Under the pieces are notes generated by a model. The model did not search any database. It was not told the origin of the DNA and was given only the letters and a program-made list of their open reading frames with translations. This document shows, piece after piece, positions 16,686-25,894 of a DNA stretch of 64,000 nucleotides. Every line of letters starts with the position of its first letter. Within the stretch, counting starts at the first letter, position 1. Source of the stretch: an uncultured Acetatifactor sp. Its GTDB lineage: Bacteria > Bacillota > Clostridia > Lachnospirales > Lachnospiraceae. Location: NCBI GenBank assembly GCA_910585665.1, contig CAJUFI010000012.1:1-64000 (forward strand), written 5' to 3'. Both the position numbers and the translations under genes were made by a program.

Positions 16686-18635
16686 TCAGCCGATTCTCAT
16701 CCGGCTCAGAACTGCCAGGATTTCGTATTTCCTGGGCAGATCCATCCACCTCTGGCACTCTGTGAAGAAAGCGGTGTATGCGGATTCCAGGCCTTCCTCC
16801 TGGATTTCCTTCAACAGGCGCTCCACTTCCTCTTCACGGCAGATCCACTTGGGCTCCCTGCCCCCTTCTTCCGGGGCGTCAATTGTCTGCTTCTGGAACC
16901 GCTCCAGCGGGTTCACCTGGTTGATCAGCTTTCTGGCCAGGAACGCGATGGCGTTCAGCTGGGGGAGCGTGGCTATGTTATGGAGCATGCGGATATCAAT
17001 CTGCTGGTCTCCCAGGATGAGGAAGCCCAGGTCAGACACCTTCAGCACTTCCGTGGCTGAGCCCTCCGGACGGGCGCTGAGGAAACGGGCATCTACTTCG
17101 TCCCGGAACGAGAAGTCTCCCGGTTCCGGCATTATGCCCTCTTCCTGGCAGGGATGCAGGCTCCGGGGCTCTGCATCCTGTCCTGTCGTCTCTGCTGCCG
17201 CCCGGACATATCGCTTCTGCAGAGCCTTCGCCGCGTCCGTCACCTGGCTGATGCGATAGTCTTTCATCATATAAATGCAATCCGCCGCCTGCAGATACTC
17301 GCTGCTGCCGCCTATCACCAGGATGGCGGAGACCCCGTGGCGGCTGTAGAGCTCCTGCACCCTTTCCACGAAAGGCGTGATAGGCTCCTTTTCAATCAGG
17401 GCTTTCATGACAGCATCCTGAATCATGAAATTGGTAGCGGATTTGTCCTCGTCAATCATGAGGAGCTTCACGCCCCACCCCACGGCCTCCATAATGTTCG
17501 CCGCCTGGGAAGTGGAGCCGGAAGCATGCTCCGTGGAAAAATCCGCCGGGTTCCCGCCCGGAATCCATTTGATGAAAGGGGACAGGTTCACATGGCGCAC
17601 GCACCGGCCGTCCTCCGCGGAAATCTTCATGGCGGTTTCGTCGGTGATGACCAGCTCTCTGCCGTCCCCCCGGACATGGTCGTAGATTCCGGCGCTCAGG
17701 GCGTCCAACAGAGTGCTCTTGCCGGAATACCCGCCGCCGGTTATCACCGTGACCCCCTTTCGGAACGCCATCCCCCTGACACCTTCCACTTCCACCTCAT
17801 CCTGTGGAACGGAGCAGAAGGACACTGCCCCCGCCATGGGTCCATCGCCGCCTTTCTCCCGGGGCAGAATGCTGCCGTTGGCCACGAAGGCACAGTATCC
17901 GCTGTCCCTCAGCCATCTGCGGATAGCCTGCTGCTTTTCAGAGAGCGCCAGCGCCAGCCGCAGCCCCTGGTGGTCGAACTCGTTCACGAAACAGTTCACC
18001 GCCTCCGGCAGGTCGCGGGTCAGCATCTGAATGGCTTTCTTGTGCTTTCCCAGGGGCAGCTGTACCTGTAGCATCAGGCTGACGCACAGATAGGCCGGCA
18101 CATCCCTCTCTCCGTCCATGGGGACAATCATGCAGTTCTTCCCCGGGGCATACTGGGGGATGCCCCTGTCCCGGAGCCCGTCTATGACCTCCACTGTGTC
18201 CCCCTTCAGAATCCTGTAATATTTCTGCGCCACCCAGCGCACCGTGGCTACATTCCGGCTCAATACCTTATTGTTCGGCTCATAGACGTCATAATGTCCG
18301 TTCTCCCTGGCCGGACGCTTGCGGTTGTCGTTCCCCTCATTCAGAGCCCTGACATAGGGAAGAAACGTACGAAAGATATAATCCAGCGCCGCGGTGTTAG
18401 CTCCTTCTAACTTCAGGTCTTTCAGCGGGATATGAATCGTGACCGTAGGCCTGGACAGTTCCAGACGGTTGCTCTTGGTAATCTCGTATCCAATCTCCCC
18501 ATCCCAGTACATCGCGTGGTTGTGCACGATAGGGTCTTTGTCCAAAAATGTCTCGTACATTTTGCCTTCATACATTTCCTCATAGGTCTCGCTGGTGGGC
18601 TTCATGTTCAGTAGATAATATTTTAATCTCTTCAA
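16686..18635 (-). CDS. ABC-class P-loop ATPase (ABC_ATPase family)
   Basis: 649 residues. A P-loop GGGYSGKST lies mid-protein, with LLMIDEDKSATNFMI as the Walker B-like segment and an AILVIGGSSEYLQAADCIYMM segment. This matches the predicted ABC-class ATPase family (COG3044-like), sometimes misnamed as an isomerase. There is no membrane segment and no transporter partner; the cellular role is unknown. The start is a TTG at 18635 with AAGGAG 8 bases upstream; the only nearby ATG in frame is 10 codons further in and has no binding site. Confidence 0.8.
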   Translation of the reverse strand: MKRLKYYLLNMKPTSETYEEMYEGKMYETFLDKDPIVHNHAMYWDGEIGYEITKSNRLELSRPTVTIHIPLKDLKLEGANTAALDYIFRTFLPYVRALNEGNDNRKRPARENGHYDVYEPNNKVLSRNVATVRWVAQKYYRILKGDTVEVIDGLRDRGIPQYAPGKNCMIVPMDGERDVPAYLCVSLMLQVQLPLGKHKKAIQMLTRDLPEAVNCFVNEFDHQGLRLALALSEKQQAIRRWLRDSGYCAFVANGSILPREKGGDGPMAGAVSFCSVPQDEVEVEGVRGMAFRKGVTVITGGGYSGKSTLLDALSAGIYDHVRGDGRELVITDETAMKISAEDGRCVRHVNLSPFIKWIPGGNPADFSTEHASGSTSQAANIMEAVGWGVKLLMIDEDKSATNFMIQDAVMKALIEKEPITPFVERVQELYSRHGVSAILVIGGSSEYLQAADCIYMMKDYRISQVTDAAKALQKRYVRAAAETTGQDAEPRSLHPCQEEGIMPEPGDFSFRDEVDARFLSARPEGSATEVLKVSDLGFLILGDQQIDIRMLHNIATLPQLNAIAFLARKLINQVNPLERFQKQTIDAPEEGGREPKWICREEEVERLLKEIQEEGLESAYTAFFTECQRWMDLPRKYEILAVLSRMRIG

Positions 18636-19335
18636 TCTTCATTCTCCTTATAATATAGTTTCGTGTCTGTTCCGCACGGACCTTCCCCGCCCATGCCCTT
18701 TTTGTTTTTTCAGCTTCCATGTCTTTACAGGATAATCCTGTATATTCCGCAAATTGCGTATCAACCATCTCTCTAAGAATTCTTCTCTCTGCCATAAAAC
18801 ATCACCTGACCCTTTCCTGAAATCCCTTGCGCACAGCAGTGACAAAACGCTATTTCCCAACGTCCCTCACCACAAAAAGGCGCAGCAAACAGACCCTTTC
18901 GCCTGCTCGCCGCGCCTTATTTTGCGCGCAAAAAGGACACACCGTTATGATGTGTCCCAAATCAACAGTATTCATAAAGGTACTCAAAAAATGGCATCTT
19001 ACTTGGAATTGTCGGAAAATAACCGCTCCAACTTATTCAGGCAAAAACCGAGAAATACAATAAAACTCGCTATGAACTTGCAGCGATTACTTTGTAGACA
19101 CTTCCATGCCCTCTATTCAGTTAATCCCACACACCATCCTCATACTTTTTCTCATAATCAAACGCCCTCCTTTAACTGAATAGAAATCCCTCTTTGTACC
19201 GCCATTACCTTACCATATTTTACAGGAAAATGCAAGAAAAAATGAGCTGGCCTATCAAGGCTCCTATATGAAGCCCTTCACGCTCTTCGCACCATGGAAA
19301 CACCCTGAAAGCTCTCCCGCCATGCCGTCTCATAT
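18636..19335. other. 700-bp intergenic stretch with one family A element
   Basis: It contains the diverged family A repeat at 19004-19106. A 71-codon minus-strand frame (18580-18795) with a weak GGTGATG site overlaps the ATPase start; I could not support it as a gene. Nothing else is recognisable. Confidence 0.5.
19004..19106. repeat. Family A inverted-repeat element, diverged copy
   Basis: TGGAATTGTCGGAAAATAACCGCT at the left and the near-complement AGCGATTACTTTGTAGACACTTCCA at the right bound a 103-bp unit. It is related to the copies at 41641-41849 and 57306-57405. No TTA flank remains, consistent with an old insertion. Confidence 0.8.
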
Positions 19336-21537
19336 TTATTCCTTTTCGTACAGATAAAGCTGCACCCGGTTCTGAATGTTCGCCACCGCGTCTTCCGCTT
19401 CCCTGTCTCCGTTAAAATACGGTGCCAGCTCCTCCACCAGTATCTTGTCGATCTGTTCAGGCCAGCCGCGTTTTACCGCAGCGTTTTCCAGGAAATCCAT
19501 ATACTCTTCCAGATAAGAGGTCTTGTCCGGTTTCAGGTCGATGAGCAAGACTTTGCCCTCCTCAATCTTCATTCTGGGCTCATACAGCTGTATTTCCTCC
19601 CCGGTAGTCTCATCTATTCCCGGAACTGTGGGCACCATCTCAAGGCAGTCTCTCGTGACATCCATCCTGACATTGCACGCCGGCATTTGAAGCTGATTCT
19701 CATCATCCAACAGCAAGGCGATGTATTCCTTAATCTCCTCAATATGTTCCGCTTTCGCATTTACAGCCAGAAGCCCCTCGTGAATCTCTATCCACCCGCC
19801 GGCTCCGCTGCCAGGCGCCCCCACAAAGTGACAGCTATCCCCGTTCTGAGCCATCCACTTTGAAAATCCCGGAAAGCCGTCATACATATTCTGACATTGG
19901 ACAACGCACTCCCCGTCCTTCAGCATCCGCCAGCATTCATCATAATCCAGCTGCGCGTCATCCTCTCTGGCTCCGAATCTTTTACACAATTCCAGGGCTC
20001 TGATGAAATCTTCATGATCGAAATGAGCCTTCCTCTGCCCCATATCCAAAAAGGGAGTGTCCTCCAGATTCGGAAGCATGTTGCGCAGGCAGTTCAGTGG
20101 AGGAGAGCCAAAAATCGGATATGTCACCATATACCGCCAGCTGTCTCTGGATTCCACCACATCCATAAATTCCTGCAGCGTCCAGGAATCCTTCTCCCAG
20201 ACCTGGTTGGAGGTCACAAGGGAAGACACCGTGAACTGCGTCGCCAGTGCCACCATGGTTCCATCCACGCTTCCCGCCTGGATGACATTGTGAAAAATCT
20301 GTTCCATCAGTTCCTCTGGAATCAGCTCCCTCATATCCATGAGAACCCCTTTCTCCGCCAGAGCCTCCAGGTCATCCATAGAAACCCAAATCAGTTCAGG
20401 GCCTTTCCCCGCCGCCAGTTCAATCAAAATCTTATTTCTGAAATCTTCTTCGTCCCCTGCCGCGGTCTCGACCCGGATAGGACAATCCTGGTGGCTCAGA
20501 GAGTATTCCGCCGCTATTTCAGTGGCCTGCCCACGGATATCTTCACTCAGATAAGCCATGCGAATCTCATCCACAGTCTCCCTCTCTTTGTTGGACAGGG
20601 TAAATACCTGAAGCTCTCCTCCCGTCGCCTCGCAGGTGCAAAAAAGCAGCTCCCCCTCCGCTCCCGGTATCAATGCCATGTAAGACGCATTGGAGTCCGG
20701 CAGCTCCTGCATGGAAAAAAGCTGCTCCTCTCTCAGATCAGCCAGACCGCGTCTCACAATACTGCCTCCGCTGATGTAGTAAAGCACTTGAGATGAATCC
20801 AGATAAAGCGCGTCCAGATGATCCGTCAGCTCACAGATGGCTCTGCGGCTATGGTCTTCCCTGTCATACCAGAAGAGCCTGGTGGTCAGTTCCCCCATAT
20901 TCCACTGGCTCAAGATTACAGTGCCGTCCGTGTTGTCATACACCGTCAAATCCAAATCAACAGTATTCACTGGATTCCAGGGATATGCCTCTTCGTCTGG
21001 GAAGGAATCTTCCCGCAGCGTCACATTCCCTTCCAGATTCGTCTCCAGGAGAATATCCCCAGCTTCCTCGTCATAGGACGTAAGCCGGAAAGACAGCTTC
21101 TGACCGCCCTGCGCCTCCATGGAAGAAACCGAATATCCCTCCGGAAGCTCCAGGGAGAAAGGATTCTGTGTCATCTCCCGGCTCTGCCCGTCAAATATGT
21201 TCAGGAAAAATAATCTTTCCTCTCCGCCGCTTTCTCCCTCTACGGCATATTCTGTCAGTATGTAAAAGTCCTCGCCCCAGGCGTCTGCGCTGGCTTTACT
21301 GCTAAGATAACCATCAGGGGCCGGGATTTCATATTCCTTTTGGTCTACGGCGTACAGGCGCTCTCCCTCTGCCAGAATGATTCCGCCCGTCTCTCCCTGA
21401 TCCGCCGCACCGCTTCCTCCCTTGTCAACGTCTTTGTCCGACGAATCATTTCCCGCTTCTCCTCCACACCCCGCCATATGAACGGCAAGACCCAGCATCA
21501 CTGCCGCAAAAACCTGCTTTCTCTTCTTCTGTGCCAT
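19336..21537 (-). CDS. Large lipoprotein with solute-binding-like domain
   Basis: 733 residues. The signal peptide ends in a lipobox (VHMAGC), so it is anchored outside the membrane. Residues about 45-300 look like a beta-rich propeller-type region (repeated strands such as YAVDQKEYEIPAPDGYL). From about residue 310 a family 1 extracellular solute-binding fold follows (DIRGQATEIAAEYSLSH, GPELIWVSMDDLEALAEKG). No ABC permease is nearby. It is the last gene of an ECF sigma operon, so it may act as a sensor rather than a transporter part (inference). Confidence 0.8.
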   Translation of the reverse strand: MAQKKRKQVFAAVMLGLAVHMAGCGGEAGNDSSDKDVDKGGSGAADQGETGGIILAEGERLYAVDQKEYEIPAPDGYLSSKASADAWGEDFYILTEYAVEGESGGEERLFFLNIFDGQSREMTQNPFSLELPEGYSVSSMEAQGGQKLSFRLTSYDEEAGDILLETNLEGNVTLREDSFPDEEAYPWNPVNTVDLDLTVYDNTDGTVILSQWNMGELTTRLFWYDREDHSRRAICELTDHLDALYLDSSQVLYYISGGSIVRRGLADLREEQLFSMQELPDSNASYMALIPGAEGELLFCTCEATGGELQVFTLSNKERETVDEIRMAYLSEDIRGQATEIAAEYSLSHQDCPIRVETAAGDEEDFRNKILIELAAGKGPELIWVSMDDLEALAEKGVLMDMRELIPEELMEQIFHNVIQAGSVDGTMVALATQFTVSSLVTSNQVWEKDSWTLQEFMDVVESRDSWRYMVTYPIFGSPPLNCLRNMLPNLEDTPFLDMGQRKAHFDHEDFIRALELCKRFGAREDDAQLDYDECWRMLKDGECVVQCQNMYDGFPGFSKWMAQNGDSCHFVGAPGSGAGGWIEIHEGLLAVNAKAEHIEEIKEYIALLLDDENQLQMPACNVRMDVTRDCLEMVPTVPGIDETTGEEIQLYEPRMKIEEGKVLLIDLKPDKTSYLEEYMDFLENAAVKRGWPEQIDKILVEELAPYFNGDREAEDAVANIQNRVQLYLYEKE

Positions 21538-21578
21538 TTTACAGGTCCTCCACTCTTCGATTTAGTTTCCATCATCCA

Positions 21579-22298
21579 TCATTCGCGCTTTGATTCCTCC
21601 AGCCATTCCGTCAGCCCATTGTCCCTGAAAAAAGTAATCCGCTTTTCATACCCCTGATACCCCCGCCAAAGGTAGATATATCCGTCCTGTACATGCAGAT
21701 TCAGGATATACCCATGCCCATATTTCCGGGGGAACGTCAGCCACACGCTGTCAGCGCCTCCTGACCGGATTTCCTCCCCCTCGTACCAGGCCATGCTAGT
21801 CTCCCGTTCTTCCGGATCCGTTATCACCTCAAGATTCCTGCACAGTTCCAGCAGCTCCTGATATTCCCCCGAGACCAGCCTTTTCTGGCTGCCATCCAGA
21901 AACAGCGTCACGCTGCGTGGCTCCTCGCTGTGCAGCACGGACACAATCAGTCTACAGTGCACCTGATGGATTCCCACAATCATGGCAGCCAGCGCCACGC
22001 CTGCCGCGGCCACGCCTATCTTCGCTTTCACACTCTTCTTTCTGAGGAACAGCAATCCTTCCGTCATCGCCGTCAGCAAGATTACCGCTCCGATGGTGCG
22101 CCCGTAGTTGGCGGGCATGTTCATATCCGTGAGCCATGGCCCGGTCATGCCGTTGAGCCAGGTATTGATGGGCCTGGCAAGCCAGCTGCCCGCCACATAG
22201 GAAACCATCACCGCAAAGAACCAGAAAATAATCCAATCCTTCCTGCCGCTTATCTTCAATTCATTTTTTCGTATATTTTCAGATATGATTCCATTCAT
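21579..22298 (-). CDS. Membrane protein of unknown function in ECF sigma operon
   Basis: 239 residues from the ATG at 22298, which overlaps the preceding stop codon as ATGA and has GGAGGT in front. Three hydrophobic segments occupy the first 120 residues (WIIFWFFAVMVSYVAGSWLA, AVILLTAMTEGLLFL, IGVAAAGVALAAMIVGI). An extracytoplasmic mixed alpha/beta region follows (SVTLFLDGSQKRLVSGEYQE). I do not recognise the family. Coupling to the gene before it suggests a complex. Confidence 0.7.
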   Translation of the reverse strand: MNGIISENIRKNELKISGRKDWIIFWFFAVMVSYVAGSWLARPINTWLNGMTGPWLTDMNMPANYGRTIGAVILLTAMTEGLLFLRKKSVKAKIGVAAAGVALAAMIVGIHQVHCRLIVSVLHSEEPRSVTLFLDGSQKRLVSGEYQELLELCRNLEVITDPEERETSMAWYEGEEIRSGGADSVWLTFPRKYGHGYILNLHVQDGYIYLWRGYQGYEKRITFFRDNGLTEWLEESKRE

Positions 22299-23146
22299 TC
22301 TGCCACCTCCCGGGTCTCCCTGCACGGATGTATCCCCTTCTCCACATAATCCTCCACCAGCTGCGCGAACTCCTTGGAAATATGGTAAATCTTTCCTCCC
22401 TCCGTGACCACATACTGCATCTCATAGTTGACCTGGTACAGGCCGTACCGCAGCCCGCCGTCAAAATAGATGCCCAAAGGCAGCTCGCCTTTCATGTCCC
22501 GCACCAGATCCACCGGCGCCAGCTCGCTGTAGAAGCGCTGCCGCACCATCTCTCCCTGCTCTGAACCGCTCCCTGCCACGGAACTCCCGCCTGTCTCGCT
22601 GTGGAAGAAAAAATGGTCAACCTCGCCGAAGTTCTCATTGTCCGCCTTGGCCTTGGCGTTCATGCCGAAAGCCAGCCCTGCCACCAGCAATATCAGGGCG
22701 CACCATCCCCCCGCGAACTTCAGGAACCGCTGTAAGGTGAACACCCTCTTGTCCCCTGTGAAATAGGCGAAGGATCCGTAGATGGCCCCGCCAATCAACA
22801 TGGTGGTAAAGGGCTCCGCCAGGGGGTTGGCAAGGGCGCTGTAGGGGAAGAACTCCCACTCCAGGGTGTAGCCCCAGAATTCCCTGGAAACCATCGTATC
22901 CACATGCAGGATGGAGCCGTAGATGGCCTCCATGACCTTATAGGGAATCGCTGTGATCAGTTTTGTGGGGAAAAAGGGATCTGTCACATAGGTATGGCTG
23001 TAGTACCCCATGAACAGTCCCACGATTGTAAATATCACGATTCGAAGGGTACCTGCTTTGAACTTGGACACCCGTTCCTTTAACTTCTTATCGTCACCAT
23101 GATAGGTGACCTGCGGAATTTCGATTCTATCCTGTGCCTGATCCAT
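22295..23146 (-). CDS. Membrane protein, candidate anti-sigma factor
   Basis: 283 residues. A cytoplasmic N terminus of about 35 residues rich in charge (KKLKERVSKFKAG) is followed by several membrane helices (LRIVIFTIVGLFMGYYSH, FTTMLIGGAIYGSFAYF, WCALILLVAGLAFGM) and an extracytoplasmic domain. It directly follows the ECF sigma gene, the usual place for an anti-sigma factor, but no classical anti-sigma motif is visible. The family is not recognised. Confidence 0.65.
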   Translation of the reverse strand: MDQAQDRIEIPQVTYHGDDKKLKERVSKFKAGTLRIVIFTIVGLFMGYYSHTYVTDPFFPTKLITAIPYKVMEAIYGSILHVDTMVSREFWGYTLEWEFFPYSALANPLAEPFTTMLIGGAIYGSFAYFTGDKRVFTLQRFLKFAGGWCALILLVAGLAFGMNAKAKADNENFGEVDHFFFHSETGGSSVAGSGSEQGEMVRQRFYSELAPVDLVRDMKGELPLGIYFDGGLRYGLYQVNYEMQYVVTEGGKIYHISKEFAQLVEDYVEKGIHPCRETREVAE

Positions 23147-23187
23147 ATTCTGTCATCTCCTCTCTGTCTTTCCTGGTTCCGGCCTCC

Positions 23188-23736
23188 TTAAGCTTTACTT
23201 GGGCTTTCTTTCTCTGTGCCTGCACGGGGCATCCCTGCATCCTTTCTGACAGTGCCGTCATAAATCTTCCGGAACTTCTGCCTGGCCCGGTAGATGCGGC
23301 CCTTCACCACCTCCGCTGTCAGATTCATGATCCTGGCCACCTCCTCATAGGAAAGCTCCTCGAAGTCCCTCAGCAGAAGCACCGTCCGCTCCTGCTCCCC
23401 CAGGCACATCAGGCAGCTCCTTACCCGCTCCGCCTCCTCCTTCCGCAGGATTTCCTCCTCGGGCTGGTTCCGGTTCACGTCCGGCTCCGGCTCCCACTCC
23501 TGCTCTTCCAGAAGAACCGGCTGCTTCTTCCTGGCATAGCTCAGGAACACGTTCCGCGCGATGCGCAGGGCCCAGGTGCGCACGCTTGCTTCCTCTCTGA
23601 ACTTGTCCAGATGCAGAAACATCCGCAGAAACACCTCCTGGCTCAGGTCCTCAGCCAGCGGCACGTTTTTGGTCATATACACCAGATAGCCGTAGACGGC
23701 GTCCCTGCTCTGCTCATATGCCGCAGCAAATCTCAT
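23188..23736 (-). CDS. ECF-type RNA polymerase sigma factor
   Basis: 182 residues. Region 2 (DAVYGYLVYMTKNVPLAEDL, SQEVFLRMFLHLDKF) and region 4 (LGEQERTVLLLRDFEELSYE, EVARIMNLTAEVVKGRIYRA) are both clear. It heads a four-gene minus-strand operon ending in the solute-binding-like lipoprotein. An ECF-like promoter at 23960-23991 suggests autoregulation with a leader of about 220 bases. Confidence 0.9.
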   Translation of the reverse strand: MRFAAAYEQSRDAVYGYLVYMTKNVPLAEDLSQEVFLRMFLHLDKFREEASVRTWALRIARNVFLSYARKKQPVLLEEQEWEPEPDVNRNQPEEEILRKEEAERVRSCLMCLGEQERTVLLLRDFEELSYEEVARIMNLTAEVVKGRIYRARQKFRKIYDGTVRKDAGMPRAGTEKESPSKA

Positions 23737-24112
23737 AACTTATCGTATCCTTTCCAATCCTGCATATGCCGCCTGCCCTATGCTCCCTGACGGCCTTCTT
23801 GCATCCCACATCCTGGGATTTGGTGCAGCTTTCACCTGCGCCTTGCCCCTTACAGCTTTTAAATACGCCTTTCGGCCCTGGCGGCTTCCCTCCATGAGCC
23901 CTGCGGCCCGTGACGTCCCGGTGCAGGGCCCATGCAGCAGCGCCTTGGCTTCCAGCTATTATAATAGACTCGCTCCCCCGAAAAAAGTTACGGGAATAAA
24001 CAAATCATTTTCCATGATTGTCCATTCCCGTATGACTTCTTTCTATATATTACATAAATATTGCATGCTACAATGTTACAAAGCCATAGCATCAATGCTT
24101 CGCACTTCCCTG
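23737..24112. other. Intergenic stretch upstream of the ECF sigma gene
   Basis: No gene found. It contains the ECF-like promoter at 23960-23991; the remainder is unremarkable. Confidence 0.5.
23960..23991 (-). promoter_or_regulatory. Putative ECF-dependent promoter of the sigma operon
   Basis: On the minus strand GTAACTTTTTT (23991-23981) is followed, with 17 bases between AAC and GTC, by GTCTATTATA. This has the AAC...GTC form of ECF sigma promoters. It points toward the sigma gene at 23736. Confidence 0.5.
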
Positions 24113-24331
24113 TCACTCCAGCACGTCAAAGGCCGTTCCACAGGCCCAGGGACTTCCGATGTCGCAGCGGCCATGGTGGTACTGCCTGCCCACCATCTCC
24201 CCCTGTCCCTCCACCACATCAATTTTGATCCTGCTGTCCCCAGCCTGGACGCAGCCGTCCAGCAAAGCTATCAGCGCATCTATGTCCTGATTGGAATCCA
24301 CTCTGTCCGCTTCCTGTCCCATATCATACAC
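24113..24331 (-). CDS. Small conserved-looking protein of unknown function
   Basis: 72 residues with an acidic helix (DIDALIALLDGCVQAGDSR), a short beta segment (IKIDVV) and a distinctive C terminus QYHHGRCDIGSPWACGTAF rich in His and Cys. The start follows AGAGGTGT. The tail looks like a motif I believe recurs in Lachnospiraceae small proteins, but I cannot name the family. His-His, Cys and Cys could bind metal (inference). Confidence 0.55.
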   Translation of the reverse strand: MYDMGQEADRVDSNQDIDALIALLDGCVQAGDSRIKIDVVEGQGEMVGRQYHHGRCDIGSPWACGTAFDVLE

Positions 24332-24929
24332 CTCTTCTTAAGCCGCCAGGGCCATAACCCTCCCAAGCCCTGAAATGTAAGCTATCCGACATTCGGCTTC
24401 CTGTCGCTGCAAATGCCGTCTTCATCGCTATTATTATAATGCAGTTCTCCGGCTTTGGCAACAACTACATGCGTCACCGCGCACATATCCTCAAATACGC
24501 TCTCATATAACCTCGCCACGGCAAGCCACGTATCAAGCCCTGCCTGGGAACACGACCTTGAGGGGAGGTGACGCCCTTCCTGTGGAAATGCCGGCGATAG
24601 GAGCGATTAAGGAGATGAGCCTGTGCTATTTATACGAGGAAATCGATTGGCAGCGAGCTGCTTTCATAAAGCATCGCCCCCAATTGCCCCGGTAAGCGCC
24701 ATGGACTGCACGCTGTTCCTCCCCACATCTTGAAAAGCAGCAAGCCTTGTGTTAAAATGGCTTTGTCCAAAAAGACTGCGATTGTCTGTCTTCCAGGCGC
24801 CTCTGCACAATCCAGCTATTCCCGTCACCATGTGCTTCGTCCGCCATGGAGACAGCAAGGCAGAGGCCAAAAAAAGGACTGGCTGCTTTTGCGGATATGG
24901 ACGATTAGGACACAAGAAAGGATATTCTT
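24332..24929. other. 598-bp stretch without a supported gene
   Basis: Short frames occur on both strands but none has a good start signal together with protein-like composition. The glycerophosphodiesterase gene starts after AGAAAGGATATTCTT at its right end. Confidence 0.4.
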
Positions 24930-25787
24930 ATGAACATTTTAATTCACATTCTTTTCATCGCGATGGCGCTGCTCCTGCTCTGGTGCCTGATGCTGCTGCC
25001 GCGGAAGGGCCAGTCCGGCTGGGAGAAACTGGCGGATGTCCGCTATGCCCACCGGGGCCTCCACGACATGAGCCAGAACATCCCGGAGAACTCCCTGACC
25101 GCTTTCCGCAAGGCTGTAGAGAACGGCTTTGGGGCGGAGCTGGACGTGCACCTGATGGCAGACGGGCATCTGGCCGTGGTCCATGACAGCGATTTGAGCA
25201 GAGTCTGCGGCAAACAGGCCGTAATTGAGAATCTGCGGCTGGAGGATCTGAAGGATTATCCCCTGAAAGGAAACGGCGAGACCATTCCCCTGCTGCAGGA
25301 CGTGCTGGCGCTGTTTGAGAGAAAGACGCCCCTGATCGTGGAGCTGAAGGTAGAGCATGGCAATGCCGCCGCCCTGACGGATGCTGCGATGGCTCTTTTG
25401 AAGGACTGGAACGGGTCCTACTGCATTGAATCATTTCATCCCGCCGCGCTGCTGCACCTGAAGAAGCGCTACCCGTCTGTCATCCGGGGGCAGCTCAGCG
25501 AGAATTTCATGCGGGCCAAGGAGGCGGGCGCGATCACCTGGCCTATCCGGGCTATCCTGACCCTGCTGCTGACCTCCTTCCTCACCCGGCCTGATTTCAT
25601 AGCTTACAATTACATAGACCGGGCCTGTCCCAGCCTGCGGCTGATGAAGCGGCTCTATGGCGTCCACGAGGTAGGCTGGACCATCCGCAGCCGTGAGATT
25701 CTGGAACGGCTGGAAAAAGAAGGCGTGATGCCAATCTTCGAGGGTTTTCTGCCCGATAAGGCATTGCATGTGTCTGCATCCCGCTGA
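24930..25787 (+). CDS. Glycerophosphodiester phosphodiesterase, membrane-anchored
   Basis: 285 residues. One N-terminal membrane helix (HILFIAMALLLLWCLMLL) is followed by the GDPD TIM barrel: AHRGLHD, then ENSLTAFRKAVENGFGAELD, VVHDSDLSRV and IVELKVE. The enzyme hydrolyses glycerophosphodiesters to sn-glycerol 3-phosphate and an alcohol. Catalytic His, Glu and Asp are all present. It is transcribed alone and ends in a good terminator. Pieces of a homologue of its 3-prime end recur at 29996-30130. Confidence 0.9.
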   Translation: MNILIHILFIAMALLLLWCLMLLPRKGQSGWEKLADVRYAHRGLHDMSQNIPENSLTAFRKAVENGFGAELDVHLMADGHLAVVHDSDLSRVCGKQAVIENLRLEDLKDYPLKGNGETIPLLQDVLALFERKTPLIVELKVEHGNAAALTDAAMALLKDWNGSYCIESFHPAALLHLKKRYPSVIRGQLSENFMRAKEAGAITWPIRAILTLLLTSFLTRPDFIAYNYIDRACPSLRLMKRLYGVHEVGWTIRSREILERLEKEGVMPIFEGFLPDKALHVSASR

Positions 25788-25809
25788 ATGAAGGGCCTCC
25801 CGGCCTTTG

Positions 25810-25848
25810 AAGGCTTCCATTCTCGAGAGACTGGAAGCCTTATTTTGT
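25810..25848 (+). terminator. Terminator after the glycerophosphodiesterase gene
   Basis: A 9-bp stem AAGGCTTCC/GGAAGCCTT with a 14-base loop is followed by ATTTTGT. On the minus strand it could also serve the rhamnosidase transcript ending at 25895. Confidence 0.75.
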
Positions 25849-25894
25849 ATAAGCCATCGGAAACGACTTATTGATTTTTAACGCCCTATTTTGA

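Noticed and set aside
18580..18795. 71-codon frame before the ABC-class ATPase gene
   Set aside because: Overlaps the ATPase start, weak binding site, no recognisable family.
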